A stretch of DNA of 64,000 bases from Ulva prolifera. Lineage: Eukaryota; Chlorophyta; Ulvophyceae; Ulvales; Ulvaceae. Shown here piece after piece: positions 1 to 11,398 of this stretch. Each line of letters starts with the position of its first letter. Position 1 is the stretch's first letter. Both the position numbers and the translations under genes were made by a program. The stretch lies in the NCBI GenBank assembly GCA_023078555.1, contig CM041202.1, positions 4,150,022 through 4,214,021 on the forward strand. The letters are read 5' to 3'. Below the pieces are notes generated by a model. It worked only from the letters and a program-made list of their open reading frames with translations, was not told the origin of the DNA and did not search any database.

Positions 1-1
1 G

Positions 2-321
2 TTGTTAGATCTGCATCTTCGTCCACAAAAACCTGTGCTTTGGGGAGACAATAAGGGGGCGCGAATATCCTAGCTTACGATCCAATTTCTAGTGATAGGT
101 CTAAACACATTCGAGTGCGGAACCTAAGGGTCCGTGAATTTGTAGAGGCAGACGAGATTCAAGTGCAATGGGTAGGGACCAAAGAGCAGCTTGCTGATGT
201 CTTCATGAAGGTGTTACCAGATCCTGCATTGAAGGATGTTCGGAAGAGACTATCACAAATGCTATCCTTTATGCAGGTCAGACGGGCAGTCATGCACAGG
301 TCAAGAGAAGTAGCCAGCATT
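2..321 (+). pseudogene. Ty1/copia RNase H, 3' end fragment
   Basis: This is the last part of a copia polyprotein, the RNase H that removes the RNA template during reverse transcription. It reads LWGDNKGARIS, then AYDPISSDRSKHIRVRN, then VQWVGTKEQLADVFMKVLP, which is the usual copia C-terminal block. The frame changes near bases 64-73 and a TAG follows in the first frame, so it is broken. Only the end is in the window; the rest would lie upstream. The gypsy LTR at 322 abuts it, so gypsy-1 either inserted here or was joined here by deletion. Confidence 0.8.
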
Positions 322-555
322 TGTCATGCACAGTGTTACGTGACACGTGTCAAGGTCAAGCAAGCTAGGAAAAGTGGTGGCTAGCGGGGGTCAAGTGTCA
401 TCCCTTACGGTGACTTGGCGTAAGCCGTGTCATCGGGTGTCACGCCCGTGGGCTGTGCGATGCGGGTCACAGCCTGCGCGGACATTAGCTTTATATGTCC
501 GCGTGTGCCTTGAAGGACCGTTGCTTATTCTTGCTCTTTTTTGCTGTGTGTTACA
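322..555 (+). repeat. Gypsy 5' LTR (234 bp)
   Basis: It starts TGTCATGCACAG and ends GTGTTACA, a TG..CA pair. It aligns over its length with 60533-60765 (plus) and 59903-60136 (minus), and with the split 3' LTR at 52246-53395. A TATA-like stretch (CTTTATATGTCC, near 490) probably belongs to the LTR promoter. Confidence 0.88.
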
Positions 556-557
556 TT

Positions 558-568
558 TGGTATCGGTG
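558..568 (+). promoter_or_regulatory. tRNA primer-binding site, gypsy-1
   Basis: TGGTATCGGTG lies two bases after the LTR end, where a tRNA would prime minus-strand DNA synthesis. The same motif follows the LTRs of gypsy-2 and both copia families in the window. TGGTATC fits a tRNA whose 3' end is GATACCA, as in plant initiator Met tRNA; which tRNA it is remains inference. Confidence 0.7.
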
Positions 569-1722
569 GTTATGCGGCCATGGCTTCGCCTCTAACGGAT
601 TTGTTGAAGGGCTTGACAAAACAAGAACGTGCGGGTAAGCGCAGCCGCTTCCGACGTGTCAGTCCGTCCGACATGCAAGCTATGCAAGCTGCCTTTGCTT
701 CTCGTTGGACAGACATGTGCACGGCGGCGTTTGGTCGCATCAAGCAGGCGTTGATTTCGGCGCCCGTTTTGGTCCTTCCTGATCCTTCTAATCACTTCAC
801 TCTGGTGAGTGACGCCTGTTCCAAACCTCCAGCCGTGGGCGCCGTCCTCATGCAGGAGGGACATCCTATTGCCTATTACTCTCGCAAACTGTCCGGCCCT
901 GAATTAAATTATTCGGTGTCTGACATAGAGATGTTGGCTGTTATATGCGCGCTGAAGGAATGGCGCTGCTACCTTGAAGGTGCCAAGTTCACGATCGTGA
1001 CTGATCATCAGCCCAACACCTATCTCGACGTTGCTTCCAGTGCTCACACGCTCAAACGCCGGGCACGTTGGTTGGATGTAGCGTGCGGCTATGATTGTGT
1101 GTGGTGTTATCGGCCGGGGCGTATCAATGTTGCGGATCCGGTGTCCCGGGCGCCTCAGCATTTTTCGCTCATGCTTATGTCTTCCACCACATCCGCGACC
1201 ACAGATAGCCCCTCTGCGGATAGGGTGCTGCGGACTGTGTGTTGCGCTCTCTTTGCGGTCAAATTGACTGGGGCTGCCCGTCGCACCGCTGCTGATGCTC
1301 GGGACGCTGAGCCGGCCGGCACGGACCGGAGTGTGCAGGGTCTGCACGCTCATGACGGGGGGGATGACACGCCTCCGGGTTCCCAACCTCCAAATGACAC
1401 TGCAGCTACTTTTGAGGCTGACATGGCTTATCCGGCTGGGTCCGCGGACGATGAGGCCTCTGTCCAAAGCTTCATTGTACAAAACTTTGTCCAACGTTTT
1501 AAGAGGGGTTACGTAGAGGGGAAGGTGTCGCCCAACATGCCTAATTACCCTAGGTTGCGACAAGACAAGTTCGGGTTGTTTTGGACTCCCGATGAACAAA
1601 TCGTAGTGCCTGATTACGACAATTTACGGTTCGAAATGTTTGAGTCCGTACACAGCCATCCCTTCTCCGGTCACTGGGGCCTCAGTAGGACCCAGAAGAA
1701 GGCGAGGCAATTGTTCTTCTGA
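568..1722 (+). pseudogene. Gypsy-1 RT end, RNase H and integrase zinc finger
   Basis: The frame opens in the end of RT (GYAAMASPLTDLLKG). It runs through an RNase H domain with FTLVSDACSKPPAVGAVL, YSVSDIEMLAVICALKEW and FTIVTDHQPNTYL, and ends in the integrase H2C2 finger (HSHPFSGHWGL). The final codons read LFF then TGA; gypsy-2 has Trp at that place, so one point change created the stop. The RNase H acidic residues look kept. There is no Met near the true start because the upstream part was deleted. Confidence 0.85.
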
Positions 1723-1728
1723 CCCAGC

Positions 1729-2655
1729 TTGGCTGCAGATCTCAAGCGCTGGTGCAAGAAGTGTGACTCCTGCCAACGGGTCAAGGCTGACCGGCAAAAA
1801 CCTAAGGGTAAACTACACCCCTTGCAGATTCCCGAGCGCAGATGGGAATCGGTCTCAATGGACCTTATCACAGATCTCCCTGTTACTACGCAAGGGCATG
1901 ACGCGATATTTGTAGTTGTGGACCGCCTGTCAAAGATGGTACATATTGAACCTATCAGCAAGACAATCTCTGCTCACAGACATGCTGCAGTGTATACGGA
2001 TCGAGTGTTCCGGTATCACGGTGTGCCACAAAACATTGTCTCAGACAGAGATACACGCTTTACGAGCCTTTTCTGGCGTGAGCTTGCCAAACGTGTGGGA
2101 ACAACGCTGTCCATGTCTACTGCATACCATCCGCAAACGGACGGGCAGACCGAGCGTATCAACTCGGTACTCGAGGACACCTTGCGTCACTATGTTGGCC
2201 CTTATCAACACGACTGGGATAAGTTGTTGGCTCCTGCGAAGTTTGCTTTGAACAATTCGTGGCATCACAGCATCCGCAACACACCCTTTATGTTGAACTA
2301 TGGGCAACATCCCGACGACCCAACGGTGGCCAAATTGCGGAGCTTGAATCCTGCAATTTCCCAATTCTTGGGACGCTGGTCTGAGCAGTTGCCTCGCGCC
2401 AAACTGTGCTTGGAAGCGACTCAACAACGGATGAAACGTTATGCTGATCGAAAACGTTCCCCGGCACCGGCTTTCCGGCCCGGGGATCTTGTCCTGCTTA
2501 ACGTCAAGAACTTCCGGCTCCAGCCGGGTCTGTGCCGTAAGCTGGCTCCTCGCTATGTTGGTCCGTTCAAAGTCCTCGAGGCTGTGGGTAGCACCAAACT
2601 GGCATACCGGTTAGAGCTGCCTGTGGGCCTGAAATCCATCATGTTTTCCACGTGA
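1729..2655 (+). pseudogene. Gypsy-1 integrase core
   Basis: It continues the polyprotein after the stop. CKKCDSCQ completes the zinc finger. The catalytic D,D,E set is visible in VSMDLITDLPVT, NIVSDRDTRF and YHPQTDGQTERIN. A C-terminal domain follows with FRPGDLVLLNVKNFRLQ. The frame is lost near 2640, where gypsy-2 reads IHHVFHVSALKPYKHF. The catalytic residues are intact, but the frame breaks separate them from the rest of pol. Confidence 0.87.
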
Positions 2656-2921
2656 GTGCTCTCAAACCCTACAAGCACTTCCCAGACAATTACACGCCTC
2701 CTCCGTTGCCAACCTTAATTGATGGCCAGCTAGAATACGAGGTAGATTGTATTCCTAACACTCGCAAAGAGGGCAAGTCGACGGAGTACTTGGTGCATTG
2801 GCTGGGCTACAATGAGTGCACCTGGGAGAATGTCAAAAATCTCACAAATTGTCCGGAGCTTCTTCAAGAGTTCTGGCAAAGCAAGGGCATCGCGTGTCCA
2901 CACGCGATCCCTTTCAAATAA
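2652..2921 (+). pseudogene. Gypsy-1 C-terminal chromodomain
   Basis: The reading frame resumes as VSALKPYKHF and contains YEVDCIPNTRK, EYLVHWLGYNECTWENVKNL and LLQEFWQSKG, a chromodomain with its aromatic cage residues. In chromoviruses this tail directs integration to particular chromatin. It is separated from the integrase by a one-base frameshift. Confidence 0.87.
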
Positions 2922-3190
2922 AGCTATATAGTTAGCTTTAAGGCCATGGATGTGTTTGTTCCTAGACACGGCCAGTCATTCTTGTGATTGGTCTGCTCGG
3001 GACGAACAGACTTCCCTCCGGGGGAGCTCACCGATTGCCAGCGCCTTGCCTGCGCCATTCTACCGCCTTCGGGACGAAGTCTTCCCGGCGGGGGAATTCT
3101 GTCATGAATTCCGTCGAAACTAGGTCAAAGCTAGTCAAAGCACTCAACTGTGCAGCGAGAGCTACTCGCACCTCTAACAAACACCTAGTT

Positions 3191-3668
<478 letters not shown>

Positions 3669-3684
3669 CTCCCCCATAAACCCT

Positions 3685-4315
3685 ACTACGTTTCCACTAG
3701 CTGGAGTTCATTACGAACTTCTTGCAAAGCAAGACCGGGCAGCACTTTAGTGAACACATCCGCTAACTGATCAACAGTGCCAACCCATTCTACCTTCAAT
3801 TCATCCATCTGGACATATGTTCCCGCACTCGCAAGTGCCACACACGAATGTTCTTAGATCTGTTAGTGGACACAGCATTCACAGCCAAGATATTGGCACT
3901 CTTATTGTCACCCCACAGTCGGCTTATGTGGGACCAAATTCACATCCAAAAGCAACTGCTTCATCCACATCAACTCGTTGGGTGTTGCTGTTATAATCAA
4001 GGACCTATGAACATGTTGTGCCTTGCCAGTCAATTCAGCTACTCTGCAGAGATTGGTCTCGTCACTCTCGAGCTTTGCCACGGCATTGCTCGAAGACCAT
4101 GCACTAGAACTATTGACTTGCTCACCCCTTGGGATGGGCTTGCCCGTATCCGTCTCAATGAAAAGAACATGCCGATTCGTCGCGTGTGTGGACAGGATAA
4201 TTGTGGTAATCAAATGGTGATCTGTCTTGCTATTGATACCTCTGTTCAATACACACAGAACACCTGCAGTGTATGCTCTCTGAGCAAACTTGCTTCCCAC
4301 AGTGTTCACACACAA
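3685..4315 (-). pseudogene. Copia RNase H and C-terminal remnant
   Basis: Minus-strand frames give NELMWMKQLLLDVNLVPHKP, then GDNKSANILAVNAVSTNRSK, then VEWVGTVDQLADVFTKVLP, ending at VET stop just before the polypurine tract. This is the standard end of a copia polyprotein, with at least two frame changes. The segment upstream (4030-4315) is open but not recognised, and RT and integrase are absent. The remnant therefore looks internally deleted. Confidence 0.75.
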
Positions 4316-4319
4316 TAAG

Positions 4320-4735
4320 ACTTAGCACTTCAAAACATAATCTGAGCTATAGTGGCTGGAGGTACATACCTGTGCATCTTCTGTTCAGACAAGATGTCTG
4401 CTACAGAATGCACAGTGGTATTTATACCTTTCACCAGCACACTCCCACACACACACCACAGAAACACACAAGTGGTCTGCTCTGTGCAGCTCAAATCCTC
4501 CAGGATCTCCGATCCACCAGCACACCATACTATGCTATGGTGTGTGGGACTCTCAGGTCACTACACATACGCGTCATGCTATGCCGCAGCTCAGCATGCG
4601 TACATGACTGGTTTCCCTCAGTCTTTATCACTCGTCTCACAGGTGCATGCAGCACTCACTGTGGACTCAGAACACACAATTAGTAGGGTGCAGCCGCAGC
4701 AACAGCTAGCTACTGCACCTCTCGGTTAACTATAT
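4320..4735 (-). repeat. TATA-bearing segment inside copia remains
   Basis: About 400 bp not coding for copia proteins lies between the copia RNase H end and the copia protease. On the minus strand it carries the palindrome GGTATAAATACC (4417-4428), as in the repeats at 36.6 and 53.06 kb. About 170 bases downstream on that strand is AGAGGTATCAATAGC, which resembles a primer-binding site. It may be an LTR of another family, but clear TG..CA ends and a target duplication were not found. Confidence 0.4.
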
Positions 4736-5500
4736 CAAAAAGCATGACTTATTCACGCAGCACGCAGAGCCCAGAGAGCTCTGTGCTGCCACAACAATCC
4801 TGCATTCCTTGTGGCCTAGGGCCTGGTCAGAGAAGTCTGGGATGATGACTATATCACCTCCCTCCGTGACAGCACTCGTTTGCATGAAAAAATTATCATG
4901 CTCCAACTCCTCCGTAGACAACATGTTGAAGGTGCATGCAGGGACATACAGACAGCTCGGGATCTGTAGGACTCATTCCTTCACATCACCACCCGTAGTT
5001 ACATACGAACTTACTCTGGAACAAATTGTTCCTTCGCCCACGACAGGGATGTCCTCGTCACCGACAGGCTGGATGCACGGGATTATCGATTTCCGCATGC
5101 GGACGAACACCTGAGGATTACGGATCATATGAGCGTGAGATCCACTGTCTATGAGAAAATTGCACAGCTCGCCCAAGCGGGCAACATCAACCATGCTGAA
5201 TCCGTCACCTAGGAACTCCAGTGCAGCGACGGAAGGACCTCTGCCCCGGCCGCGTCCGCATCCGCATCCTCGTCCGCGGCCGGTGTTGTTGCCGCGAGGT
5301 TGAGTATCTTGCTCAGAGAGGAACTTTATGACCTCCGGATGGATATCCGGGCAGTCCTTCAGGAGATGGCATGTCTTCTTGCACACGTAGCATGTGCGGG
5401 TCTCATTGACATCAACGGCAGCAAAGGCGCTGTGGTTGTTGTGGGTTCCTACCTCTAGGGCCATGATCACGCCCAACCCCGTGGGGAGGTCCACAAGCAT
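4730..5500 (-). pseudogene. Copia B gag end, zinc knuckle and protease
   Basis: A CX2CX4HX4C knuckle (CYVCKKTCHLLKDC) binds RNA during packaging. It is followed by a Gly-Arg-rich stretch and an aspartic protease (CNFLIDSGSHAHMIRN, with the DSG active site). A frame change near 4975 leads to LYVPACTFNMLSTEEL, also copia-like, which ends at 4730 where the element is cut. The part upstream is in another frame (see 5412-6443). Confidence 0.8.
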
Positions 5501-6443
5501 CTAATGCCCGCGCGTGATTTGTGATGGCAGCTATCTGAGCCAGGGAATCACGACCTCCTTGCTTACTACGCAATGATACAATTTCCGTACCGAGAGGCTC
5601 GAACAGCTTGTTGCTAACCTGGCATTGAGCAGGTTGAGCACCCAAAGCATTCAGCTGATTGACTAAGGACATAATATATGTGTAGTATTCTTCTACCTGC
5701 GTGGCTCTATGACCGTTGAGTACATCATGGGAGAACCTGTCCCACAGGGAACTGATCTCTGCCTCTTTGCTAGGTATATACTTGGCACGCAGTGCACTCC
5801 CTACATCCTTAAGGGAGACAAACACACGGACATATTCTAAGTCCTGTGCTGGCAGTGAAAAGCACACAGCTGCCATTACCTTGTCATGATTTGCAGTTTC
5901 AAGACCAGTAGGCAATTTTGTTAGCAGGTGATGAAGGCCATGGCCTTTGAGCCACATCTCAACACGAAACTCAAACGTTGAGAATTGTTCACCTTCACTA
6001 AAATCCCACTGTGGGGACATCCCTTTGTCAATCGCAGGCTCACGGAAGTTCATAGATCGCATTGCGTCAACTATGGCATTAGCATCAACTAAGTTTGCAT
6101 TTAGATGACTATTATCTGAGTCATCAGCTTCAGCCTGGGCCGTAGCACGCAAAGCTTCCCCCTCAGCCTCGGCACCTTCACGAGCCTGTTCCGCGCGCGC
6201 AAGAGCGGCACGAGCATTGCTTGCTTCAACCCGAGTTTGCCTCGCCATAGCGTTCGCAGCTTAAAGCTGAGAGGGAGCTTGTGCAGCTTGTGCACGTCTA
6301 GAACCAACGGCTGGCCCATCAGCACGGTTGGCAGTGGAAACGCCACCAAGTGCATCGCCCGAAGCGTGCAAGCGAGCAGCTTGCCTCTCAACTTCGGCCG
6401 TAGCTTCAGCTTCAAGAGCAGCTTCCTCTTCTAATGATGACAT
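5412..6443 (-). pseudogene. Copia B gag, N-terminal part
   Basis: From an ATG at 6443 the frame runs MSSLEEEAALEAEA to a single in-frame TAA (6261-6263), then resumes as MARQTRVEASNARAAL and goes through a copia-type gag (FRVEMWLKGHGLHHLL, LRAKYIPSKEAEISSLWDRF, YIMSLVNQLNALG). It leaves frame near 5495, just before the zinc knuckle. The N-terminus is rich in Ala and Glu and may form a coiled coil. One nonsense codon and one frameshift make it a pseudogene. Confidence 0.8.
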
Positions 6444-6604
6444 GGTCTACCTGTAGCGAGCGATCTCTTCTCTCGTGGGGGCAGCTTCGTCGGCCGGCCC
6501 GTGGACCGCCACGACTTATTCTAATGTAAACCGCAACCACACAGCTCGCAATCAAACATGCAAATAACTGATATTGACTCTTATGCGATTTCTCTTGTCA
6601 TATG

Positions 6605-7845
6605 TAAGCCTGGAAAAGCGGTACACCGATCGGGCATTTATTCCCGGTACATCGGGACATATGGAACATGTTCCGGAATATCATACATTTGAGACCCATG
6701 CAAATCGGAAACATGAAGCTACCAGCTAGCAAACTGTAAATTAAAGCATTTGGTCTTTTGCAACTGATTTGCAACAGCTTTAGGCACATTGTGACAAGGT
6801 TTCAGTTGTGTTGGACCAGAGAGGGCTACTATAGCGGTTATATACGACTTTCCAATCTCTCAAAACGGAGCTCAATGACATGTTGTGTTGATGCAATTGA
6901 CACAATGTGATGAGACATCGGATCAACACAAGAAATATATCATTGGAAAGCACAGAACAACTGCTTTCATAATTACAAACAACATAATTGAATGATCTGT
7001 ATGAAAGTAAATATGTGCTTGTGTAGCTGCCCCCTATGTGCAGCTCACTGCGCAGTTGTGTTCACAGCAATGCTCCCACAAAGCACTGAATTGAGCAAGT
7101 ATATCGTCGAGTAAACCTCAGGCAGTGAAGGTGGTCAATCATGGCTTTTCGTTAGTCAAACGACTGGTAATTGATCAGGCTGGTTGTGAGTCTGAGACCT
7201 TTGCGACACTGACACCTTGCACACAGCATATCTTGCCTAGCCGTAGCCACACTGTGTAGAAGCATAGCAACCCCATCCACCACTGTAGAATGGAGTGTGG
7301 CACGGCTCAAGGAAGCTTGGCGAGGACGTCAAAGCGGTGTGAGCAATGCTGCTTTCACGCTGGTCATCGTGCGTGTCTTTGAAAAAATCAACATCGATGC
7401 TACATTTGGTGCTCTTATTACCTTTGTGCCTAGCGAGAGTATAAAGATGTCGCGTTGCACAGGGACAAACTACTTGCGCGCGCGCATGCGTGCAACACTC
7501 AATTTTGCCGCACCATTGTGTACCGTACATGAACCTGAACATTTGATAGTTGAATTTGATGTGGCTCGAGGCTTCGGTAGCGCTGTTATGTTCATATCCG
7601 CGCTCACACACGGAAAAGCGTAACGCTGCAATACAAGCACCGCGCGCACTGCAAACGACCGCAACCTCATAAATCTGAAGAATATTCCGAACATCGGAAC
7701 ATTGCCACTCCAATATGTACCGGTCAACGGTACATCAAGAGACACCCAAATGTTGCGTGGTATCCCGCATTTTGCCAATATACCGGTAATGTACCGCATA
7801 TTTTTGTACCGGTACATGTACATGTACCGGTACATGCCAGCCTTA
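6605..7845. mobile_element. hAT-like DNA transposon 1 (non-autonomous)
   Basis: It is bounded by a perfect 8-bp target duplication, GTCATATG (6597-6604 and 7846-7853). The ends are inverted: TAAGCCTGG on the left and CCAGCCTTA on the right. Both subterminal regions are rich in CCGGTAC and CGGTACA motifs, including a 30-base palindrome at 7805-7834. The longest internal frame (7297-7623, plus) resembles no transposase I know. The 8-bp duplication and the TARGSCTG end fit the hAT superfamily. It interrupts copia B. Confidence 0.8.
7805..7834. repeat. 30-base perfect palindrome
   Basis: The sequence equals its own reverse complement: two GTACCGGTAC units around ACATGTACATGT overlap. It is subterminal in hAT-like element 1, where transposase binding sites normally cluster. 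Confidence 0.9.
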
Positions 7846-7941
7846 GTCATATGACTACACACTCAAGCACCGCAGATGCCCTTAGGCATGCGCGGTCACA
7901 TGACACACCACTATTACGCACAACGAATGCAACCGCGCAAA

Positions 7942-7956
7942 CGTTCACCGATACCA
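7942..7956 (-). promoter_or_regulatory. Copia B primer-binding site
   Basis: On the minus strand TGGTATCGGTGAACG begins at the base right after the LTR end (TTATAACA). It is the same primer motif as in gypsy and copia A. Confidence 0.75.
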
Positions 7957-8328
7957 TGTTATAATAAAGGACCTAAGCGCAGCATTAGTCAAGCTACCTA
8001 GTGGGCTGTAGAGCCGTTACCTGTGGAGCACTTAGGTCGTACGACTGCAATGCACAGATCTAGGGATGTACGGTAATGCAGTGAGGCAATACAAGAACCA
8101 CGTAAGACTGTAAGAGAATGGTGACAGTAGACTTGGAGGCACATAACTACATGCCACCGATGATTCAAGTCTACAGCGGTCATAATCACAGTGACCGCAC
8201 ACAATCCTCGCATGGATTGTGCTCATGCATATGTCCTGACATAACATGAGTTGGGCGAGTGGCCACCACACTCATGTACGTACTTGCACGTCATGCATTG
8301 TGTCCCACGATGAACCTCATTTGTGACA
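7957..8328 (-). repeat. Copia B 5' LTR (372 bp)
   Basis: Read on the minus strand it starts TGTCACAAATGAGG and ends TTATAACA. It matches the solo LTRs at 14311-14704 and 61465-61843 and the fragment at 11002-11335. The 60 bp to its right (about 8332-8392) contain GTGCTAATACCGTGAAAC, a scrap of the family A LTR. Confidence 0.87.
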
Positions 8329-8399
8329 GCTCGGAGGAGAGTGCTAATACCGTGAAACTGTTATTAACGAGAACCTATTATGTGTGCATTAGGAGAGTA

Positions 8400-10999
8400 C
8401 CGTACTAAATTAAACCCATCGACACGTAACGCATAACGCAGGCCTGCAGTGGCGTTGAAACACCTCGCTGTAACACATAACGGTGGCCGGATGGGCCGTA
8501 TCTGCAGGAATATTTCGTACACCCGTAACGCTGAGGGCACCTGACGTCACGTACTGCATGTCGCAGCACACCGTCTAGCACGTTTGCAACAACTCCTAAC
8601 AACAATGCACAATTTGCTCATTCAATCATCCTCTTCATAGAACTGCGTCTGTAATGTGTCATCATCAGCCAGCCCCTGGTCTAGGTACCCCGCTGCAGCC
8701 ATATGCTCTTGCGTCTCGTCCTCGCCAACCTCACAGTCTCGCATGAGCTCAAGCATGCCATCATGGCACAGTTGGGGATCTTCATAGCACCGCATATAGC
8801 CGATCTTACGCAGCTCTTGTGTGATGTCCATGTTATCTTGGCAGTGCTGCAGCGCTCTGGTGACCCAGCGAATAACATGCGGAGCCACTGTCGCGGTCTT
8901 TACGTTAAGATCCACTTTATCGGTGCCACCTTCCTGATGTTGTTGCTGCAATATGTCAATCAGCAGCGATGTGTAGTCCGCCTGCACGCATCGCTTGGCG
9001 GGAGCGTTGAACAAGATGTCCGCTGTCTGCCAGTTCGGTGTTGTTTTCGCTGGAACAAACTCCATGGTGATCAATGCCTCATCGCGTTTTTTCTCTGGGT
9101 CGCGTGTGATCTCCATCAGCTCTGCAGCGCTGTAAAATTTGCTTCTGAATTCTTCACTTCGATGCACTGAGTATGAATCAATGTTTACCATCCCTACTGC
9201 CCTGGCAAGTTCTGGCCCTCTCAATCCATGTGCATATGCAGCTCTGTACATGTAGGGCTCCACTACCATCCTCCTCCATAGATGCATTTGTTGCATCTTG
9301 GTCCAATGAGAGTCCCCCCCACAGCAAATCATGGCATAACTCTCTCTGTGGACGAAGTATGGTGGCAATTTTGATTTATCATCTGCAAACAACTATATTT
9401 ATTGAAGCTATTTGTTCCTCTTGCAAACTGCTTTGGTTAAAAAACATTGCATCAGACACACCTGTGTTCATACCACAGTCAAGCTTAGCACTCAGCTCTT
9501 TGAGATACTGTGTTCGATGCCTCGGGGACAGTCCGGGAAGGGGGGCACCCCAGCCTTCCCTGTCTAGGCACACGTACTTCTCAAGTGACTGGTATGTCTT
9601 ACCCGGCACGACCAGCATGAATGGAATAATGGACCCATCAAGAGCGTTGGCAAGCATCAATGTGGCAGCCGCTTTGTCCTCTTTCGCAATCACCTTGACA
9701 TTCTTTTCATTGGTGATGCCCCAGGTGTACCTACAGTTGTTGTGACTGAGTACCCATTGTGTGTACCGAGCTGTCAACAAATGTGGACGGTGGATAAACG
9801 CACTCTGGTGCTGGTTGCAATGCCACCATTGTTTGATCCGCTTCTACGACCATGCTTGGGATGATCTTGAACAGCGTGATCTTGGCTGCCATCCGCTTCA
9901 GCATGTTCTCTCCAAGTTCTTTCCAGTTTTCCGGTACTTTGCCCGCATCACCCGTGACGGCACGCCATGAGTAGCCCATTCCTGAGAGCCACATGCTGAC
10001 CCAAGAGCTCGTGGCCATGAACTGACTCGGATTAGGATCACAGTCTGGTGAAAGCAGATGTGGGCTGAGAACATGCTGAAAGCCCCGTTTGATGATTTCA
10101 GACACCAGTAGTGCCCTAGCTTACACAGTTGAGAGTGGGATGCCAGATTCACGAAGGGCGCGAATTTGTGCTCCCGCAGCATCCATTGCTGGTTGGCATG
10201 ACACCAGCTTGGGGCGGCGTCCTTGGCCAATGGTCAGTCTGATGTTGCATCGATGCTTCATGCCCTGCTTCCAGCACTCTGTAGGCTTGGGGAAGCACGC
10301 TGCACCTTGACTGAATACAAACCATCCAGAGAGAGTGCTGCGTGATGGAAATTTGTCCTTTAATGCCGGGTAGGTTTTCTTGAGGTAGGCCAAAAACTCT
10401 GAAGATGACTTGACAGTCTGAGTTTCAGCAGCTTTTTGGATGAGTTCACAGATTGCGTGCTGTGTTGTGAACCGATGAGACTCGATTCAATGCTGCACTG
10501 ACTATCGCCAATCTCATACACTCCAGCATAAACATCTGGATCATAGTTGACGTACTCATCGTAATCGTAGTGATCATCACCGTACTGTTGTTCGTCTACG
10601 TCGGCATCATCTCCGATGCTGTCACTGTCGGACATGTTTGCTAGACACACAACTTCACGCTTGGCGACAAAACAGGTTCACTGTGCTAATTGTTGGCATA
10701 GAGACACATCAGCTAATGTGACCTAGCTGCAGCATGTCCCTTACATGTACTTCGATGCTGATTTTCAAACACGTGCCGTGTGTCACCGCGCTACAGCGCG
10801 CTGCACCGCTGGTACCGGTGCAGCAGGTCGCGCGCTCTGCGCACGCGCCTTTGTCATGTGTAACGCTCAGCTCTTACGCCGAGTCTCCAAAAAAAATTAA
10901 ACAGCTATAACGCATAACGGTGGCCAAATTGTCGTGCCCCATATATATTTTGTACACAATAACGCTGGCCTCGATGTCGATGGGTTTAATTTAGTACGG
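8400..10999 (-). mobile_element. Pogo/CENP-B-like DNA transposon, long copy
   Basis: The termini are perfect inverted repeats (CCGTACTAAATTAAACCCATCGACA at the left end) flanked by TA on both sides (8398-8399 and 11000-11001), as expected for a TA-targeting Tc1/mariner-type element. It encodes a minus-strand DDE transposase. The deleted copies at 29425-30061 and 35767-36590 share the ends and the first coding exon. Confidence 0.85.
8622..10635 (-). pseudogene. Pogo/CENP-B-like DDE transposase, frame-broken
   Basis: Coding starts at the ATG at 10635 (MSDSDSIGDDADVDEQQ, an acidic N-terminus), then HTH-like segments (SGWFVFSQGAACFP, AGAQIRALRESGIPLSTV, WLSGMGYSWRAVTGDAGKVP). The catalytic Asp set is visible: VVEADQTMVAL; VNIDSYSVHRSEEF; TADILFNAPAK. 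The protein ends YEEDD stop at 8622. The reading changes frame about four times (near 10.42, 10.11, 9.75 and 9.39 kb) without clear introns, so the copy is probably dead although the triad survives. Confidence 0.75.
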
Positions 11000-11001
11000 T
11001 A

Positions 11002-11335
11002 GTAGAGCCTACACCTGGAGAGCCGCCAGGTCGTATGAAAGGTCACTATACAGATCAGGGAGTATACTGCACTGGATGCAAGACAGTGCAGGAACCTATG
11101 GAAGATGTAAGAGAAATGTTACTTCAAACTTGGACGCATACGACTATATGCGACCATTCGTGCATGTCTACCGTGGCCCAATGACAATGGCCCGGGGCGA
11201 GCCGCTCACGGAGCGCCCCAAGTATGCTCATGCATATTATCCTAACATAACACGGGTTGGGCCCTTGGCCACCATACCCATGCGCAGACTTGCGTGTCAT
11301 GCATTGTAGGTGTACCTAGTCACTGATTTATGACA
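11002..11335 (-). repeat. Copia B LTR fragment
   Basis: On the minus strand it begins TGTCATAAATCAGTGACTAGG. It is a diverged copy of the family B LTR, cut at 11002 where the pogo element begins. The 3' end of the LTR is missing. Confidence 0.7.
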
Positions 11336-11398
11336 GAAACAATAATGATAATTGTTACAGATCACAACCTCTAAGAATCTACTCACATCCCGCCTATC

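Larger units (their letters stand above)
322..3028 (+). mobile_element. Ty3/gypsy chromovirus gypsy-1, internally deleted
   Basis: The order is 5' LTR (322-555), primer-binding site (558-568), then directly the end of RT, RNase H, integrase, chromodomain and a polypurine-like tract (CTTCCCTCCGGGGGAGCT, 3011-3028). Gag, protease and most of RT are missing: the sequence goes from the primer site straight into GYAAMASPLTDLLKG, which lies at the end of RT in gypsy-2. No matching 3' LTR follows. A diverged stretch (about 3060-3110) repeats the polypurine motif and contains TGTCATG, and may be its remnant. The element is dead. Confidence 0.85.
4730..8328 (-). mobile_element. Ty1/copia family B element, 5' half
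   Basis: On the minus strand it has an LTR (8328-7957), a primer-binding site (7956-7942), gag (6443-5412), a zinc knuckle and a protease (to 4730), and then it stops. Integrase, RT and RNase H are missing. A 1.24 kb hAT-like element (6605-7845) sits between the primer site and gag. Removing it leaves a leader of about 260 bp, normal for copia. Confidence 0.8.

Noticed and set aside
322..3028. Endogenous virus with an envelope gene
   Set aside because: No envelope-like frame after pol; the chromodomain and polypurine tract follow integrase directly, as in chromovirus retrotransposons.
4273..4729. Overlapping plus frames of 125-136 codons
   Set aside because: They lie antisense to the TATA-bearing repeat segment and copia remains, with no protein family features.
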